Source: Corticium candelabrum
Lineage: Eukaryota; Porifera; Homoscleromorpha; Homosclerophorida; Plakinidae
Reading direction: 5' to 3'
Assembly (NCBI RefSeq): GCF_963422355.1
Contig: NC_085090.1
Span: 2,039,411 to 2,103,410, forward strand
DNA: 64,000 bases
Of the stretch, positions 29,210-40,600 are shown one piece after another. Position 1 is the first letter of the stretch; each line of letters starts with the position of its first letter. Position numbers and translations under genes: made by a program. The notes under the pieces were generated by a model. That model searched no databases, was not told the DNA's origin, and was given only the letters and a program-made list of their open reading frames with translations.

Positions 29210-30073
29210 TAGCCCGTTCACACTAGCGTTTGTAACTGTGCCAGCACGGTGCGCCAGTTTGGTTCGGCTTCACTTCGCAGTGTGAACGCCGGCCGAACCG
29301 AACCGAACCAAACTAAACCGTGTTGAGCTGGCTCACCTCAATCTACCGTGCCATCACGGTTCGGTTCGATTCAGCTCAGATCGGTAATCCAGTGTGTGAA
29401 TGCAAACCAAATCACATTGCACCTGGCGAATGCTCTGTCTCAATTGCAAGATGGCGTGGTTTGAAAGCGAAACGCTCTGCCTCATTCAGTTGTGGGGTGA
29501 GGTAAGTATACAGGCCCAAATTGAAGGATGCAAGCATAAACAAGCAAATATCTGCGAAGTTGGCTGCTCAAATGGAAGAAGAGGGATACAAGCGAACTGG
29601 TCCGCAGTGCCGAAAGAAGGTGAAAAAACTCAAAGAAGACTATCGCACAATAAAGGATAACAATAATGAGTCAGGCAGAGCACGTCGTTCAAGCAAAATT
29701 TTTGAGGCGATGGATAGAATTCTTGGGCACAAGCCAGCTACGCATCCTTTCCGTTGCTGTGGATACGCTTTCACAGACATAGTAGAAGGCAGTGAATATA
29801 CAAAGGCTGAAGCAATCGATGTTTTTAATTCTTACGATTCCACTGATGCTGATATTCACCTTGACGAAAGCTGACGGATCAAAAGACTTCTGAAAGAACT
29901 ACCCGGATATGCACAGGTAGCTGAATACACGCCCAATTTCTTTGACTACGCACTCTCAGCGCGCTTTCAAGCCTTTGGCAGTGTGAACGCAGGCCAACAC
30001 GATTAGCTGACGCGGTTCGGTTCGGTTTGGCTTGGTAGCTAGGCTACGTAACCATGCTAGTGTGAACAGGCTA
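29210..30073 (+). mobile_element. Non-autonomous PIF/Harbinger element with TAA target duplication
   Basis: The termini are TAGCCCGTTCACACTAGC and its near-perfect inverse GCTAGTGTGAACAGGCTA. A TAA lies immediately outside each end (29207-29209 and 30074-30076), the 3-bp target duplication of PIF/Harbinger elements. Subterminal GGTTCGGTTCGG words occur near both ends in opposite orientation. It encodes only a Myb-like protein, no transposase. Confidence 0.8.
29450..29874 (+). pseudogene. Myb/SANT-like (trihelix) protein of the Harbinger element
   Basis: The frame MAWFESETLCLIQLWGE gives the first tryptophan helix. After a one-base shift near 29540 the protein continues with ISAKLAAQMEEEGYKRTGPQ, CRKKVKKLKEDYRTIKDNN and FEAMDRILGHKPATHP. 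This is the trihelix fold that Harbinger elements use to bring the transposase to the nucleus and to its DNA ends. The single frameshift is the only lesion I see up to the TGA at 29872. Confidence 0.7.
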
Positions 30074-30209
30074 TAAGCAAAATAGCAACTGACAAGACTG
30101 GTTTCCCATTCCAACAGTGTACATGCACAATGGGCCGACAATAGGCAATACATTCGCGCTTTGGAAGGTGTTAGTGTCGGCGTTCTATAGATCTTTCTGT
30201 CACCTTTCT

Positions 30210-30962
30210 TTACGTGTTGGTTTTGCAAAGCAGGATTCTCATTGTCTTCCTACATCTTAACTTCTTTGCAGTAGTAAACGTTTTAATCAAATAACCACCA
30301 CGAACACGTTGACTATGCCTTCTTGTCTTGGCGTAAAACGAGCGTGTCCACGATCTCTTAGTTGGACGACGCCTACGCCCGTATCTACGCCCGTACCTAC
30401 CATATGGCATCATTGACTTACGTTTGAAATACCGCTTGCGGCGATCCCAACTACGATAGACGGAGCCAAAATTAAATACACGCAGGGGACCATTATAACG
30501 AGAATTGGCAGGTACACGGGCCTCGGAGGGATAGAATCGGCGATAGATACGGGCAAGGGCGTCAGCGGCGAAGGCGGCACCATATATTGTGGAGGGGCGG
30601 GGTAACCTATTACCCCAGTAGGTGCGAAATTCTGAGAAGCGATTCCAGTGGGGCCGTACCTCGGCATGACGGTCGCGTAAACGGCTCCCATCGGGCGACA
30701 TCTCTGTCGGTGTAGTCCCAGACTCCGAGGGCTCTACCGACCGGTCCTCATACGCAACGCGAGGAACATTTTGTAGAGCCGTACGCAACTGCGCTCTAGA
30801 AGGAGCATACCCGATAAGAGTACCGATATAGCGTCTAAGACCATCCAATCCGGCCGCAGCTAACACCAATCCTCTTCCTCCGACACCACCAGGTACACCA
30901 CAAGGGAAGAGATAATTCATACACTTACCAGTAAGCGAGATGAGACGAGAACAACGACGCAA
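30210..30962 (-). CDS. Virus-like protein B with arginine-rich C-terminal region, 250 codons
   Basis: A single open frame in GC-richer sequence than its surroundings. The N-terminal part has a glycine/alanine-rich hydrophobic segment (residues about 22-50). Residues about 185-235 are strongly basic (YGRRYGRRRRPTKRSW) and closely parallel the N-terminus of protein A upstream on the same strand. The last 20 residues look unrelated, so the protein seems cut where host sequence resumes. Basic termini of this kind are typical of small-DNA-virus structural proteins that contact the genome, which is why I call it virus-like. No replication gene is present. Family membership is inference. Confidence 0.5.
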   Translation of the reverse strand: MRRCSRLISLTGKCMNYLFPCGVPGGVGGRGLVLAAAGLDGLRRYIGTLIGYAPSRAQLRTALQNVPRVAYEDRSVEPSESGTTPTEMSPDGSRLRDRHAEVRPHWNRFSEFRTYWGNRLPRPSTIYGAAFAADALARIYRRFYPSEARVPANSRYNGPLRVFNFGSVYRSWDRRKRYFKRKSMMPYGRYGRRYGRRRRPTKRSWTRSFYAKTRRHSQRVRGGYLIKTFTTAKKLRCRKTMRILLCKTNT

Positions 30963-30975
30963 GCGCCGTCACGAG

Positions 30976-31010
30976 CTTTAATAGACAGCATCATCCGGTC
31001 CCCTGACGTC
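30976..31010 (-). promoter_or_regulatory. Putative promoter of virus-like protein B
   Basis: On the minus strand TGACGTC (31010-31004) is followed by a TATTAAAG box (30983-30976), about 15 bp before the ATG. The same order occurs upstream of protein A. Confidence 0.45.
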
Positions 31011-31119
31011 GTTAGCGACGCTATGACGCAAAACACACACGTACACGGTATTTGCTGACATTCCATACTATATTTAAACATATCATACTAACTAATACAT
31101 CCAATGCAATCAATATCCA

Positions 31120-31887
31120 CTATCTACGCTTACGAGGCTTGCGACCATCGAACTCAATCGTAACCTCAAACCAAGTTATAATATTAGCAGGATCATATCC
31201 TTTCTGCCCGGGCATGCCTCTACAAGATATGACAAACGGTTCATATTCTACGGTCGCAAAAGTTGGCATATCAGTAGAAATCTAGGAAATATTGCCATCC
31301 ACGTTAACACCGTCTTTCGTAGATTTCAACGTAGAAGACAACGAATGCACCTTCTTCACAGGCACCTTCGGATAAGGAAACACACACTGGATCTGATTAC
31401 GAGGATTATATCCGGTATCATTGGCGTTCTTCTTTGCAAAAAACATGGTCTTCATCACTACACCACTCTCGTCAAATGCACTATCCTTCGCATAACTTAT
31501 AGCACTGATACTCCTCTTCGGGATTAGCGCATAATCGACACTCGTACCACCAGTAACATTAGTAGGCGCAACATGCACAGTCACACTCTTCACGCGCAGG
31601 AGGCTTCCATACGTATGAAACTTCTCATTACCCAACAATTCACCTAGGTTGAATTTCAGCTCTCCTGAACCTACATTGGGATACTGAGGAATATTGAAAC
31701 CATCCAACTTCTTTTCCGTCAAAAACGTCTTCACCATACGTCCGCCATTCCCCCGCTCACCGTACCTTGTGGTCTTCGCGAAGGGCGAACGCGTCCACGA
31801 CCTAAAAGTTGGCATTTGACGACCGTCGCACCTACGCATCCTGAGATAAGGCATCCTAACGCGAGCAGACGGGAATGACGAGGCCAA
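31120..31887 (-). pseudogene. Virus-like capsid-type protein A, interrupted by one stop codon
   Basis: The frame opens at 31887 with a basic N-terminus (RSWTRSPFAKTTRYGERG) and goes on into a region of alternating hydrophobic and polar residues expected of a beta-barrel, with an in-frame TAG at 31284-31282. The same frame then stays open for 53 more codons to a second TAG at 31122-31120, ending in a basic cluster. Size, basic start and predicted beta content resemble capsid proteins of circular single-stranded DNA (CRESS) viruses. No Rep gene lies nearby, so the assignment rests on composition and shape. The stop suggests an endogenous, decaying copy. Confidence 0.5.
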
Positions 31888-31900
31888 CCTCGTCCACGAC

Positions 31901-31935
31901 TTTTATACCCGCCGGACTCATCTACGATGACGTCA
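31901..31935 (-). promoter_or_regulatory. CRE-like and TATA promoter motifs of virus-like protein A
   Basis: A perfect TGACGTCA (31935-31928) is followed 20 bp on by TATAAAA (31907-31901), about 14 bp before the first start codon used here. A later in-frame ATG is better spaced, so translation may begin inside. Confidence 0.6.
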
Positions 31936-31939
31936 CAAA

Positions 31940-33555
31940 TGACGTACGTCCACGTGTATACCACTGCATGCAACTACGGGGAACGTCAGCAAAAGTACAG
32001 TACCCAGACTGAATGTAAATGTGCAATCAGAGGTAGCTGATTTTCTGAAGTCTCAACCACAGCGGTTCCAGGTTTGAATAAAGTAATCTTTAGGCTTTTC
32101 TACTATGTAATTTCTAATTTGTGCTACACTGAAGTGCTTGGAAGTCTGTCTGTTTTCAAAGCCAGGAGGAAGGTGCTGACGATGCTTTTATTGAACTTTC
32201 AACTTTCATTAAAAGCAATGAAAATTTAAAGGCTGGCTGGCTGGCTTGATACGTTGTTGCTGCCTTCCTGACTCTTCTGACCATCCACCAAACTGCCTCA
32301 ACAGAATGCCAACAGGATATATTGAACATCAGATAAATCTCTTCAATGCCAGCCATTACAGCAAGGTGATTTCACGTGTTCTTGTCTTACCCAGTACTTG
32401 ATCTACATCTGCCTTGTTCTTCTATTTAGATTCCAAAATACCCCCGTGATTATGAGGACTCGCTGGTCCATGCTGAATTTGGTATGAAACGGCAATTTGC
32501 ACAATGGCCTTGCCTGGCAGCGTGATGAACACTTTGGAGTGAAAAGCACCATGGTCCCGGGAAATGTTAGGTGATTAAATGTAGGCAGCGCGCCTTTGTT
32601 TGACAACGCTTTTGTACTTTTGTTCCTGCAAGTTGTGCATGACAATGATTGGTAACCATGCATCTATTATTAGTATGATTTTGAACATTCCAGAAATTCG
32701 GGTGAGCTAGCCATATAAGCTGGGTTTCTTCCTGTACAAGCGGAGGTTAATTGTCTTTTCAAACCACAGGCCACAGCTTTGGACAAAGCTGCTGAATGCA
32801 ATCCAGGTGCTCGATGGTGGATCAACTAAAGCTACTGGATGCGATTTCATTCCTGGTCTCTATGAATCGTCCGCCTTGAATGGTCTGGAGATGTTGATTG
32901 GAATGATGGCACACTGCAAAAACATACAAGAAGTACAGAGACCATCTCAAAGACATTTCTAGTATTGGAAAGAGCAGCAATTCACAGACCAGGCTTGTAC
33001 TTTCTAAACTTCAGTATGAATTGACTGGAGATCTGCAATATTTGGAAAGTTGCATCTGCGCACACGTATATATGCACAAGTTCACACCTAACGCACGGAA
33101 TAGATGTATGTTTAGCTTAGAATCACACGATGATTTACAACGTGCTGTTGCTGCTGAACGTACCGAAAGGTTATACTGTACTAGAGAAGTCGACATGGAC
33201 GAGGAAAATTGAAGTCACAGAGCAGAAAGTGTTCTAAGCAGAAGTACGTATACTCAAGTGCCCCTAAAGACATAGCAGCTGCAAGCGCGCCAGAAGAGTT
33301 ATTTGTGATGAAGAGTGCATTACAGACCCGTTAGGGTCTACATGCAGAACACCATTTTGCATCAGTCAAATCTCCATCAAACTTATGTTGGAGCCACTCC
33401 AAATGGTATTTTGCAAATCGCAAAAGAGCGCAATACTTTGCTGACGACGAAATCGATACCTTCGAGGAATTTATGGGCCAGCCAGAAAATTGGAAGTACT
33501 GTGCAAAAGCAAAGCACGCAGTATTTCATCTATTAGTATTTCAAGCCTTTACTTA
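31940..33555. other. No recognisable gene
   Basis: Only short frames of fewer than 90 codons on either strand and no convincing domain. Some stretches (33021-33210) stay open and carry TTACAACGTGC-type coding-like sequence, but I cannot assign them. Confidence 0.4.
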
Positions 33556-33559
33556 ATAG

Positions 33560-34035
33560 AGCATATCCATATTCGAATCAACAAGACGTTGATTCATACA
33601 ATGGAAAGGTAAAATGCCGGCAAGACGTGTCTTGAATATCGAATGATAACCAAACGCACTATTTTCCAGCCAATTACTGCGACAGTGATAGAACAACCTG
33701 CAGATGAGCACATACGTAACGTAGATGAATACTTTGCACGTGCGCATATTGCAATGAAGACAAAAAAGGACGGCAAGCACACCTAAACTAAGTCTTACTA
33801 TTAGAAAAGTAAAATGTTTTCGTAGGTATTTCGCCCTTAACGCGTTTCGTACGCATGTAATGATCTTACAACGAAAGTTTGACGAAGCTTCTCCCACTCA
33901 CTGACGTCCTGAATGAGAGTTGTATTCAATAGGTACTGTCCAGGTTCATGGGTAGATGTGTGCCAGTGAAGGAACGTAACCTACAGCAACCGAATCGGCC
34001 GTGGTTACCGGAACCTAACCACCATCAAGTCTGAG
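33560..34035. repeat. 480-bp dispersed repeat, copy 1
   Basis: Matches 40600-41118 in direct orientation, from ATTCGAATCAACAAGACGTTG-like sequence to CCGGAACCTAACCA. The copy at 40.6 kb has a 50-bp segment (near 40865-40920) missing here. Coding content is not evident. Flanks differ. Confidence 0.75.
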
Positions 34036-34149
34036 CTTTAGATAAGACACTACCTGACATAGGCATTTAAAAAACAAGCCTATCATGGAGGCTCATTCAT
34101 AGGCAACCACATTCACAAGTGCTGCCAGGTTATTTTAAGCATCTCAATT

Positions 34150-34660
34150 TATAAATTTGCTTATAATATGATTCGGATGAAGTTATCTTCGTCATTTACA
34201 AGCCTGGTGTTCGGATGGCGCAGCCCTCTAATTCTTACTTATATGATTCGAATGAACTTATCTTAGTCATTCACAAGCCTGGTGTTCGGATGGCTCAGCC
34301 CTCTAATTCTTACTTATAATATGATTCGGGTGAACTGGTCTTCGCCATTCACTATACAAGCCATACGTATTGAGAAACTGTGTCTTAAGGTTGTGCAAAA
34401 TTTGTAATGTTTATCCATGCGTGGCATGGTAGTGGGCGTCGCTGTACCAGCTGATCTAATACTGTTACTCCTGGTCAAGTCTCCTGTGCATAATTCGTAA
34501 TGTTTATCCATGAACTTATGTTCGTCATTTACAAGCCTGGTGTTCGGATGGCTCAGCCACCTAATTGTTACTTAGAATATGATTCGGATGAACCTATCTT
34601 CGCCATTTACAAGCCTGGTGTTCGGATGGCTCAGTCCACAAATTATACTATACAGGGAGA
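34150..34660 (+). repeat. Tandem repeat of a 25-codon unit
   Basis: Units of 75-78 bp recur about five times, each containing TATGATTCGGATGAA, ATTTACAAGCCTGGTGTTCG and ATGGCTCAGCC. The fourth and fifth lie in an ORF at 34500-34844 and encode IYKPGVRMAQP followed by YDSDEPIFA. The middle unit is disrupted by about 150 bp of other sequence (34350-34500). The frame is conserved between units, so it was probably coding. It lies just upstream of the fragment at 34897. Confidence 0.7.
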
Positions 34661-34896
34661 CAATATAGAAACGCTTTGCAATTCTATTGCAACAGCCGTG
34701 CCCCAGGACCTCACAGTAACAAGGGCAATAGCAGAAAACATCGCTCAAGCATTTACAGTAACATTCAAGCTATTTGCAGCCCGCCATAATGGTTACAGTG
34801 TTAGCCAAAAACTGGACGAACATGAAATAGAAACAATAGGTTAGCAATCAGTACTAACTAATTGCTGCGAAAGTAATATGAGCCAACTCACTGCAC

Positions 34897-35229
34897 GTGT
34901 ATGTTATAGACGCCAATGTCACCAAATTTCTTCTAAACTACAGATCTACGTTGCCCACAGCCTCAATAACACCTAAACTGCACATGTTCGAAGATAACGT
35001 GATGCCATTGGTGCGGAGATGGAAATTCGGACTGGAGTTTTATTATGAACAGGGCGCAGAGTCCATTCATGCCCGATTCAACTCGCGATCGATGCAACGG
35101 ATCTACGACAACGTGAGAAACGCTACAGAGAGACTGAAAGCAATCGTGAAAGAACACATGTCAGTTTTGCCCTACGTTGCTGAAAACCGGCCTGACGTTA
35201 ACAAGAGAAAGACTACAAACAAAGACTAA
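34897..35229 (+). pseudogene. C-terminal fragment of a transposase-like invertebrate repeat protein
   Basis: The frame reads ASITPKLHMFEDNVMPLVRR, EFYYEQGAESIHARFN and ERLKAIVKEH, and ends in a basic KRKTTNKD tail with TAA at 35227. The TPKLH...EQGAESIHA signature is the C-terminal part of an uncharacterised repeat-associated protein common in cnidarian and sponge genomes. Its N-terminal part appears separately at 38.8-40.2 kb. The superfamily is not clear to me. Confidence 0.55.
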
Positions 35230-35865
35230 CGATTGCTTATATTACATACTCCTTTTTTATTGTAACTTTAGACATTAGAATGCATGAAATTCAGAGAAAT
35301 CTTCTGTAGGGGCGTGCTAGCTACATCAAAGACCTTCTAAGAAACAAGCTCACCTTTAGCCAATCTGAGACGGTACAACTTCGGTGTTGTAATAGGACAA
35401 AGCTACACAAGCTACTTGTATACCTGACCGAAAAATATCACTCGCAAAACCTGGAGAAGACGAAACTAAACAAAACAGGCACTCCTAATTTATGGCGTCA
35501 ACACCGCACCAATGCAATAATCGATACAACCACACACAGCAGTAGTGCCTAACCTCTTCCCCATTCGCCTGCACCACGGATGGTTTTTTTAGAACAGTAC
35601 AAATGCCGATTCCCAGACGCGACTTCACACCAAAGTCAGATACCTAACCTGCGCATGCGTAAAACAAGTTGGCGCAAAGTAGCATGCGCGAAACAGCTGT
35701 GAATCCAACTCTAGTGTCGATTCCGGAGTGTACAAACGTAACCGGAAAACACCTGACACTTTAAAGTGTATTGTGGAGGCACTATTCGAGCATACAGAGC
35801 AGAAGGAATTTGTTGACAATCCTGTCAAAATGGTTGTTTATCATCCACTGAATGAACGACTTCCC
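35230..35865. other. No recognisable gene
   Basis: Short frames only. The ORF that begins at 35728 may represent an unrelated leader to the MADF remnant below. Confidence 0.4.
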
Positions 35866-35869
35866 GTTT

Positions 35870-36985
35870 CACTTGCTATAAATCAAAGAATAGTCTTACT
35901 AAAGCCCGGATTCGACATAGAGGGTCTCATCGACAGCGTGCGGAAGTATCTTTGTCTTTAGCGCGTGCATTTAAAAGAACATAGACCTGTGGAGTAAGGA
36001 AAACGACTGGAAGAAAGTGGCGGAAGAAACTGGCCTCTCGCGTGAAGACTGCCAAGCATGGGTAAAGCTTTCGGCACAGATTTGTGCGGGAGCTCAAAAC
36101 GGTCAAGCATCGTGTCAGTGGTGATGAAGGCCCTCTGTACGTCCCAGCTTGGGAATATTTTGAGCAACTCAATTTCCTTGCGAAGTCTGTGAAACATAGA
36201 CAGTGAGTGAATCACAATCACCTTGCATGCGTGTGTCACTATTCTTCTATAGTCTGTATTTTTCTTCTTTCGGTTCTTTGTCGCCTACTTGTGTTTTTGG
36301 AAGTTTATTTGCAACGCTGTGGTCAGGTCGTATTTGTTCACACTTGTGTCAATTCATTTATTTCAAGTGCTTTTCACAGTTGAAGTTCTGGATACTAATG
36401 ATTTTGCTATTAAGACTGACACAAATTTCATTGCAAGTAGTGAAGTCATCCAAATTCAATCTCAAGGTTTTGCTGATGCAGCAAGGTAAATGTTCTATTA
36501 GTGCACATATGCTTTGTATAAATAGCTGAGAAAATTGTTGTTTAAAACTTCAATGTTACCATTTTGCAGTTAACACGTTTGTCTCTAGTACTTTCCATGA
36601 AGTCAGATCTGATGAAGAGTGTGATGTCGACAGTGGTGGATCATCAGTGTTATCAGGGTCAACATCTGTAGCAGATCGTGATGTGTCTGCTCCATATTCA
36701 TTGCGTTCACTGTTTGTCAATTCTACAAACAGGCAAAGGAAAGCTCAGTCTGCAGATGTCGTTGAACTAAAACTTATTGAAACGTTACAGAAAACAAAAG
36801 ATCTACAGTTCCAGAGTTTTTGTGAAATGACGAGTACCTTATTGGAATGCAGATAGCACCAAAAATGAGGAAACTTTCGGATCTTGCAAAGTTGAAAATT
36901 CCGCAAGCAATGCCGGAAGTCGAATTTGGATACCAATTCCAGGACTTTAATCAACAACAGCCTTATCAACAGCAGCCTTGCTAAA
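35870..36985 (+). pseudogene. MADF-domain protein remnant (Harbinger partner type)
   Basis: Across frameshifts near 35960 and 36070 the plus strand reads FDIEGLIDSVRKYLC, then SKENDWKKVAEETGLSREDC, then RFVRELKTVKHR and PAWEYFEQLNFLAKSVKHRQ, the three-helix Myb-like MADF domain. A GTGAGTG donor at 36201 follows. Later exons are bounded by TTCACAG (36378) and TTTGCAG (36569), and contain an acidic/serine stretch and a helical C-terminus (KLIETLQKTKDLQFQSF). Two shifts in the domain make it non-functional as read. MADF proteins accompany Harbinger transposases, and one lies 650 bp downstream on the other strand. Confidence 0.6.
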
Positions 36986-37469
36986 AATAGTCTTTCAGTA
37001 ACTTAGTGATATTAATTTAAGTAACTGTTCAATCAACCGGCTTTTTTAAAAAGTCACAAAATTGTCTCAGAGACAGTTGAAATTTTGTGGATACCTACAT
37101 GTGATGTAGTAAGTTAATTAATATCTGCACGTTATTACAGAACAGCAGCAATAGATTTTCTCGTTAGCAAACACACAATTTCAACTATTCACTATACTAA
37201 AAATAGGCTGTCAGAAAATTTTAGTTGTAGTTGAAAAAGTAGTTGAAATGACTCACTCATAGCCAATACAATCTACTCAGCGCTGTCAGTCATTCACAAT
37301 TGCTTTTGTTCTAATGCGTTGATCGGTACCGCGTATCTGGTGATTCCTTCTGGAGCAAATGTAGATAATATTATTTGTTTGCAACACTGGATTTATCTGC
37401 ATGTCTATCTGCCTGTTAGTTAAGCTAATTGCAGATCGATACTGTCTTTGTTACGGTATTCCTTGTGTG

Positions 37470-37575
37470 ATGTGGTGTGTGTGTGTGTGTGTGTGCGTGC
37501 GTGTGTGTGTGTGTGTGGTGTGTGTGCGTGCGTGCATGTGTGTGGTGTGTGTGCGTGCGTGTATGTGTGTGTTAA
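37470..37575. repeat. (GT)n microsatellite with GTGC interruptions
   Basis: Compound GT/GTGCGTGC repeat in two similar halves. The Cys-Val ORFs across it are artefacts. Confidence 0.95.
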
Positions 37576-37624
37576 CCCACATACGTATACCGTTTGTGTA
37601 GTGGTTTTTAAAAAGCCGGTTGAG

Positions 37625-38165
37625 GTGATACGAAATCAACACATCAATATCCAGTGCGGTGGATATGATCATATTGCCAATGTAGCTCCTTGAGACGACA
37701 AAAATCGCTGAAAAGTTCTCTAACTTCAGTAGCAGATCGGCTGCGCATGTTTCTTCCTACACGGCCTGTTCTTTGCAATCCTTCCTCCAACTTCCACAAC
37801 AATTCCAGTTCCATCCTCTGCATTAATAAATCCAGGAGGACACTAAGCTGAGAACTCGGTTATTCGGAGAAAATTATGCAAGGCTATAGCAGCTTTGGTA
37901 AATACGACAGTATTTTAAGGGAATGCCATAAAGGGCTTTCGTAACCAGCGTCACCTGGCTCTAACATCCCAAGCTGTTTTCAATTGCTCGTCTACATCGA
38001 CTGAGACGATAATTGAAAACTGCTTGAAAATCTTCTAGATTTTTTCCCAGGAAATGGGCGCATCATATCAGTGCGAAGTGGAAATGCTGCATCGCCCACA
38101 AATACAAAGGGCGGCCTATCACTTATTGATTTTCTGGATATAATCTGTCTATATTGTTCGTCGAA
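37625..38165 (-). pseudogene. PIF/Harbinger DDE transposase, C-terminal remnant
   Basis: From 38110 downward the minus strand reads FVFVGDAAFPLRTDMMRPFP, a hallmark of DDE_Tnp_4 transposases with the second catalytic Asp. It continues FNYRLSRCRRAIENSLG, the position of the last catalytic acid. Frameshifts and stops follow. The N-terminal half is missing. It converges with the MADF remnant at 35.9-37.0 kb, the usual two-gene arrangement, so both may derive from one element; its ends were not found. Confidence 0.65.
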
Positions 38166-38765
38166 TAGTGTTGGCTAGGATGAGTGTATTGTATCAGATT
38201 TAGGAAATTGTAAGTGAAATGTATGTATAGTAGATACTAAGTACACAGACGTCTAGTTTGCAAGTAGGCGTAGCAAAATACATAAATAGATGATGTCGAT
38301 ACTCGAAAGTTTTGGGCTATCTAATTTCTAAGAGCAAGATCTAAAACACGGTAAACACATATCAAGACTCTATATAATTATATCCCTTGTCATATCTATT
38401 CGTTTCAATTCGCTAAGCCCCAGGTATACATTTATAGACGTTTAGAACTGAAAGAGTACTGCGCATTCTCGACAGACACGCCATATCATTACTCTCTAAA
38501 ATTATTTCGTCTTCCGCTGGTTGATCTGCAGATGTTATACGTAAAGTGAAAGTCAACAACAACATAATGAGTGAGTTATTGGCAGTTATAGAGAGACGCT
38601 TCGATGTGAATGGAGCTCACGAAGATGAACAACGGTGGCCGTAGACTTCTGTTGATATTACCGATAACGCGTAACGAGTCATAGTTGACCCCAATTCTTG
38701 AATTGAATACATGAGTAAACAGACCTACAATAGAGCTTTGTAACAAAGTATAACTAGTTGTAATT
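38166..38765. other. No recognisable gene
   Basis: AT-rich and without long frames. It may contain the missing first exon of the gene that follows. Confidence 0.4.
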
Positions 38766-38766
38766 G

Positions 38767-40165
38767 CTCTTTCGTGGAGCTCTAGCGATTAATTTAGCAA
38801 CAACATCATCTATAAGCTCCAACTCTACTTTACGGCAGCGATCAAAGCAAGTGTCTCAAGTCCGAGACATAATTTCTGGAGGACCTGCAGCATCAGCTGT
38901 CCAGCTAAAGGATGAACTAAGACACCTAAGAAAGGAAAGAGATGACCTTTTGAAGGAAGCTGGGTTGATACCGACTGGTCTTTATGTAACTCAAGAGGAG
39001 AGCCTTGCCCTGAAAGCAGATTTATCTATACCCTGGACCAAACTACGAGCTCTTAGAAGGTAGACACAATACTTACTTGGCTGTATATTCAAGCTCTTGC
39101 TCACTGTCTGTACTTCAGATGGCTATCACGCTGGGGTGTGACATTGGCTAGTGAGAAGAAACAGAGACGGCTGTTAGAAACCTGGACGCCAGTTGATATT
39201 GAGGGTGAGACTATAATACTAACATTCAAACTGCCAACAGGCGAAGAAGAACTCCGGTCATCGCCTTGTGTCTTTGTACCCTCTCTTCCGAAAACAGTAC
39301 ACTCACTTCTGAACGAGTTCGATAAGTAAGCCAGATTAATCATGCTAACAAACAAATACAAAAAAACTCTCACCATTGCAGAGCCAACCAACTTGTCTGG
39401 CATGAAGTGATCCCTGAAGATGAAGTGTGGTTGAAGGTTGGAGGGGACAAAGGAGGATCAACGTTCAAATTGTCTGTCCAGCTAGCCAATGTGCCAATTG
39501 TGAATTCAGTAAAAAACACCTATGTCATAACGTGCTAACAAGGCAGTGACACCATCACCAATCTACAAGTTACTATAGCACGATACAGAGAACAGCTGCA
39601 CGAGTTACTTGAAATTGGCTGGAGGTAAGAGCTACTATTTAAAAAGCACTGATTGCATTAATTACAAATTATTCATAGTGGAAAAAAGATGCGTCTCTTT
39701 ATCTTTGGAGACTATGAATTTCTGACCAAGCTTTATGGGATATCTGGAGCTTCAGGTATAAGTCAAATTAATTTATACGCCAATTAACTTATCTGGAGCT
39801 TTACTCTCAGGTAGGCATTGCTGTCTTTGGTGTCTCATTGACAACAAGACAATGGCAAAGCCAGTATCAGAGAGAGGCACATTTGAAGCACGAACACTCC
39901 AACGACTGAGTAGTGACTATAACAGATTCATGGCTGCAGGCGGAATGATAAAAAAAGCAAAGTTCTTCAACAATGCCATACGTCCCTACCTCTTCAACAT
40001 TCCTTTGGATCAAGTATGTTAAAGATCACAACTGAGGCTTAATGAGTGGTTTCAGTATGTGCCTGCCTCCTACAGGTTGCGATTCCTGCTCTTCATATCA
40101 GCTTGGGTATCTTTCAGAAGCTGTACGAGCTTCTAGAAAATGCAGCTCATAAAGTTGACCTCCAC
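38767..40165 (+). pseudogene. Transposase-like repeat protein, N-terminal and central part, 3'-truncated
   Basis: Exons about 38767-39060, 39119-39327, 39381-39624, 39679-39754, 39811-40014 and 40077-40165 join in phase at GT-AG sites. The product has a coiled-coil-like region (QLKDELRHLRKERDDLL), WLSRWGVTLASEKKQRRLL, a WLKVGGDKGGSTFKLSV block, GSDTITNLQ, FGDYEFLTKLYGISGASGRHCCLWC with Cys/His residues, and PYLFNIPLDQVAIPALHISLG. The third exon has an in-frame TAA at 39537-39539. The frame ends after AAHKVDLH, where unrelated sequence begins. The same family's C-terminal end occurs at 34897-35229. The function is unknown, but the Cys-rich, RNase-H-like layout suggests a transposase. Confidence 0.6.
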
Positions 40166-40600
40166 AGAAGTCCACAATGCAGACAACTAAGTTGCGCGGC
40201 CTTCCATAGTTGAAACGGCCGTGAGATGGACAACGCGAGGGCCGGACAACCACGAGGTTAGACGTCAAAGGGTTAAGGAATTTGCTGTAGAATGAAGAAT
40301 TTCTGTAAGGTGCTCCTTGGCTCAGCTGTTTGAGCCCCTACCTCTGCTTGGGATGGAGTCTGGTCTGAATAGCTTTGCCTCAAGCATCAAAGTCAGCTAG
40401 GCATATTCAGGGTTTTAGCCGGGCTCCTTCTCCCCCTTTTGTCGCCCGTCATGCAGTCCGGGGTCGACCATATATTAAAACTCGTCCAGTCAAGGTAAGA
40501 AGTCAACTTCTACGATACAGATGATAAAAGGCAGATGAATATTCTTTCTATTGACAGCAGTGACTCGCTAAAGGAAAATTATTGCTAAAATTCTATAAAG
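40166..40600. other. No recognisable gene
   Basis: Starts where the preceding coding sequence is cut and reaches the dispersed repeat. No domain seen. Confidence 0.4.

Noticed and set aside
30410..30691. Proline-rich 93-codon minus-strand ORF overlapping virus-like protein B
   Set aside because: Lies wholly inside the longer frame, with no separate promoter or bias; treated as a shadow.
31345..31527. 60-codon plus-strand ORF
   Set aside because: Antisense to virus-like protein A.
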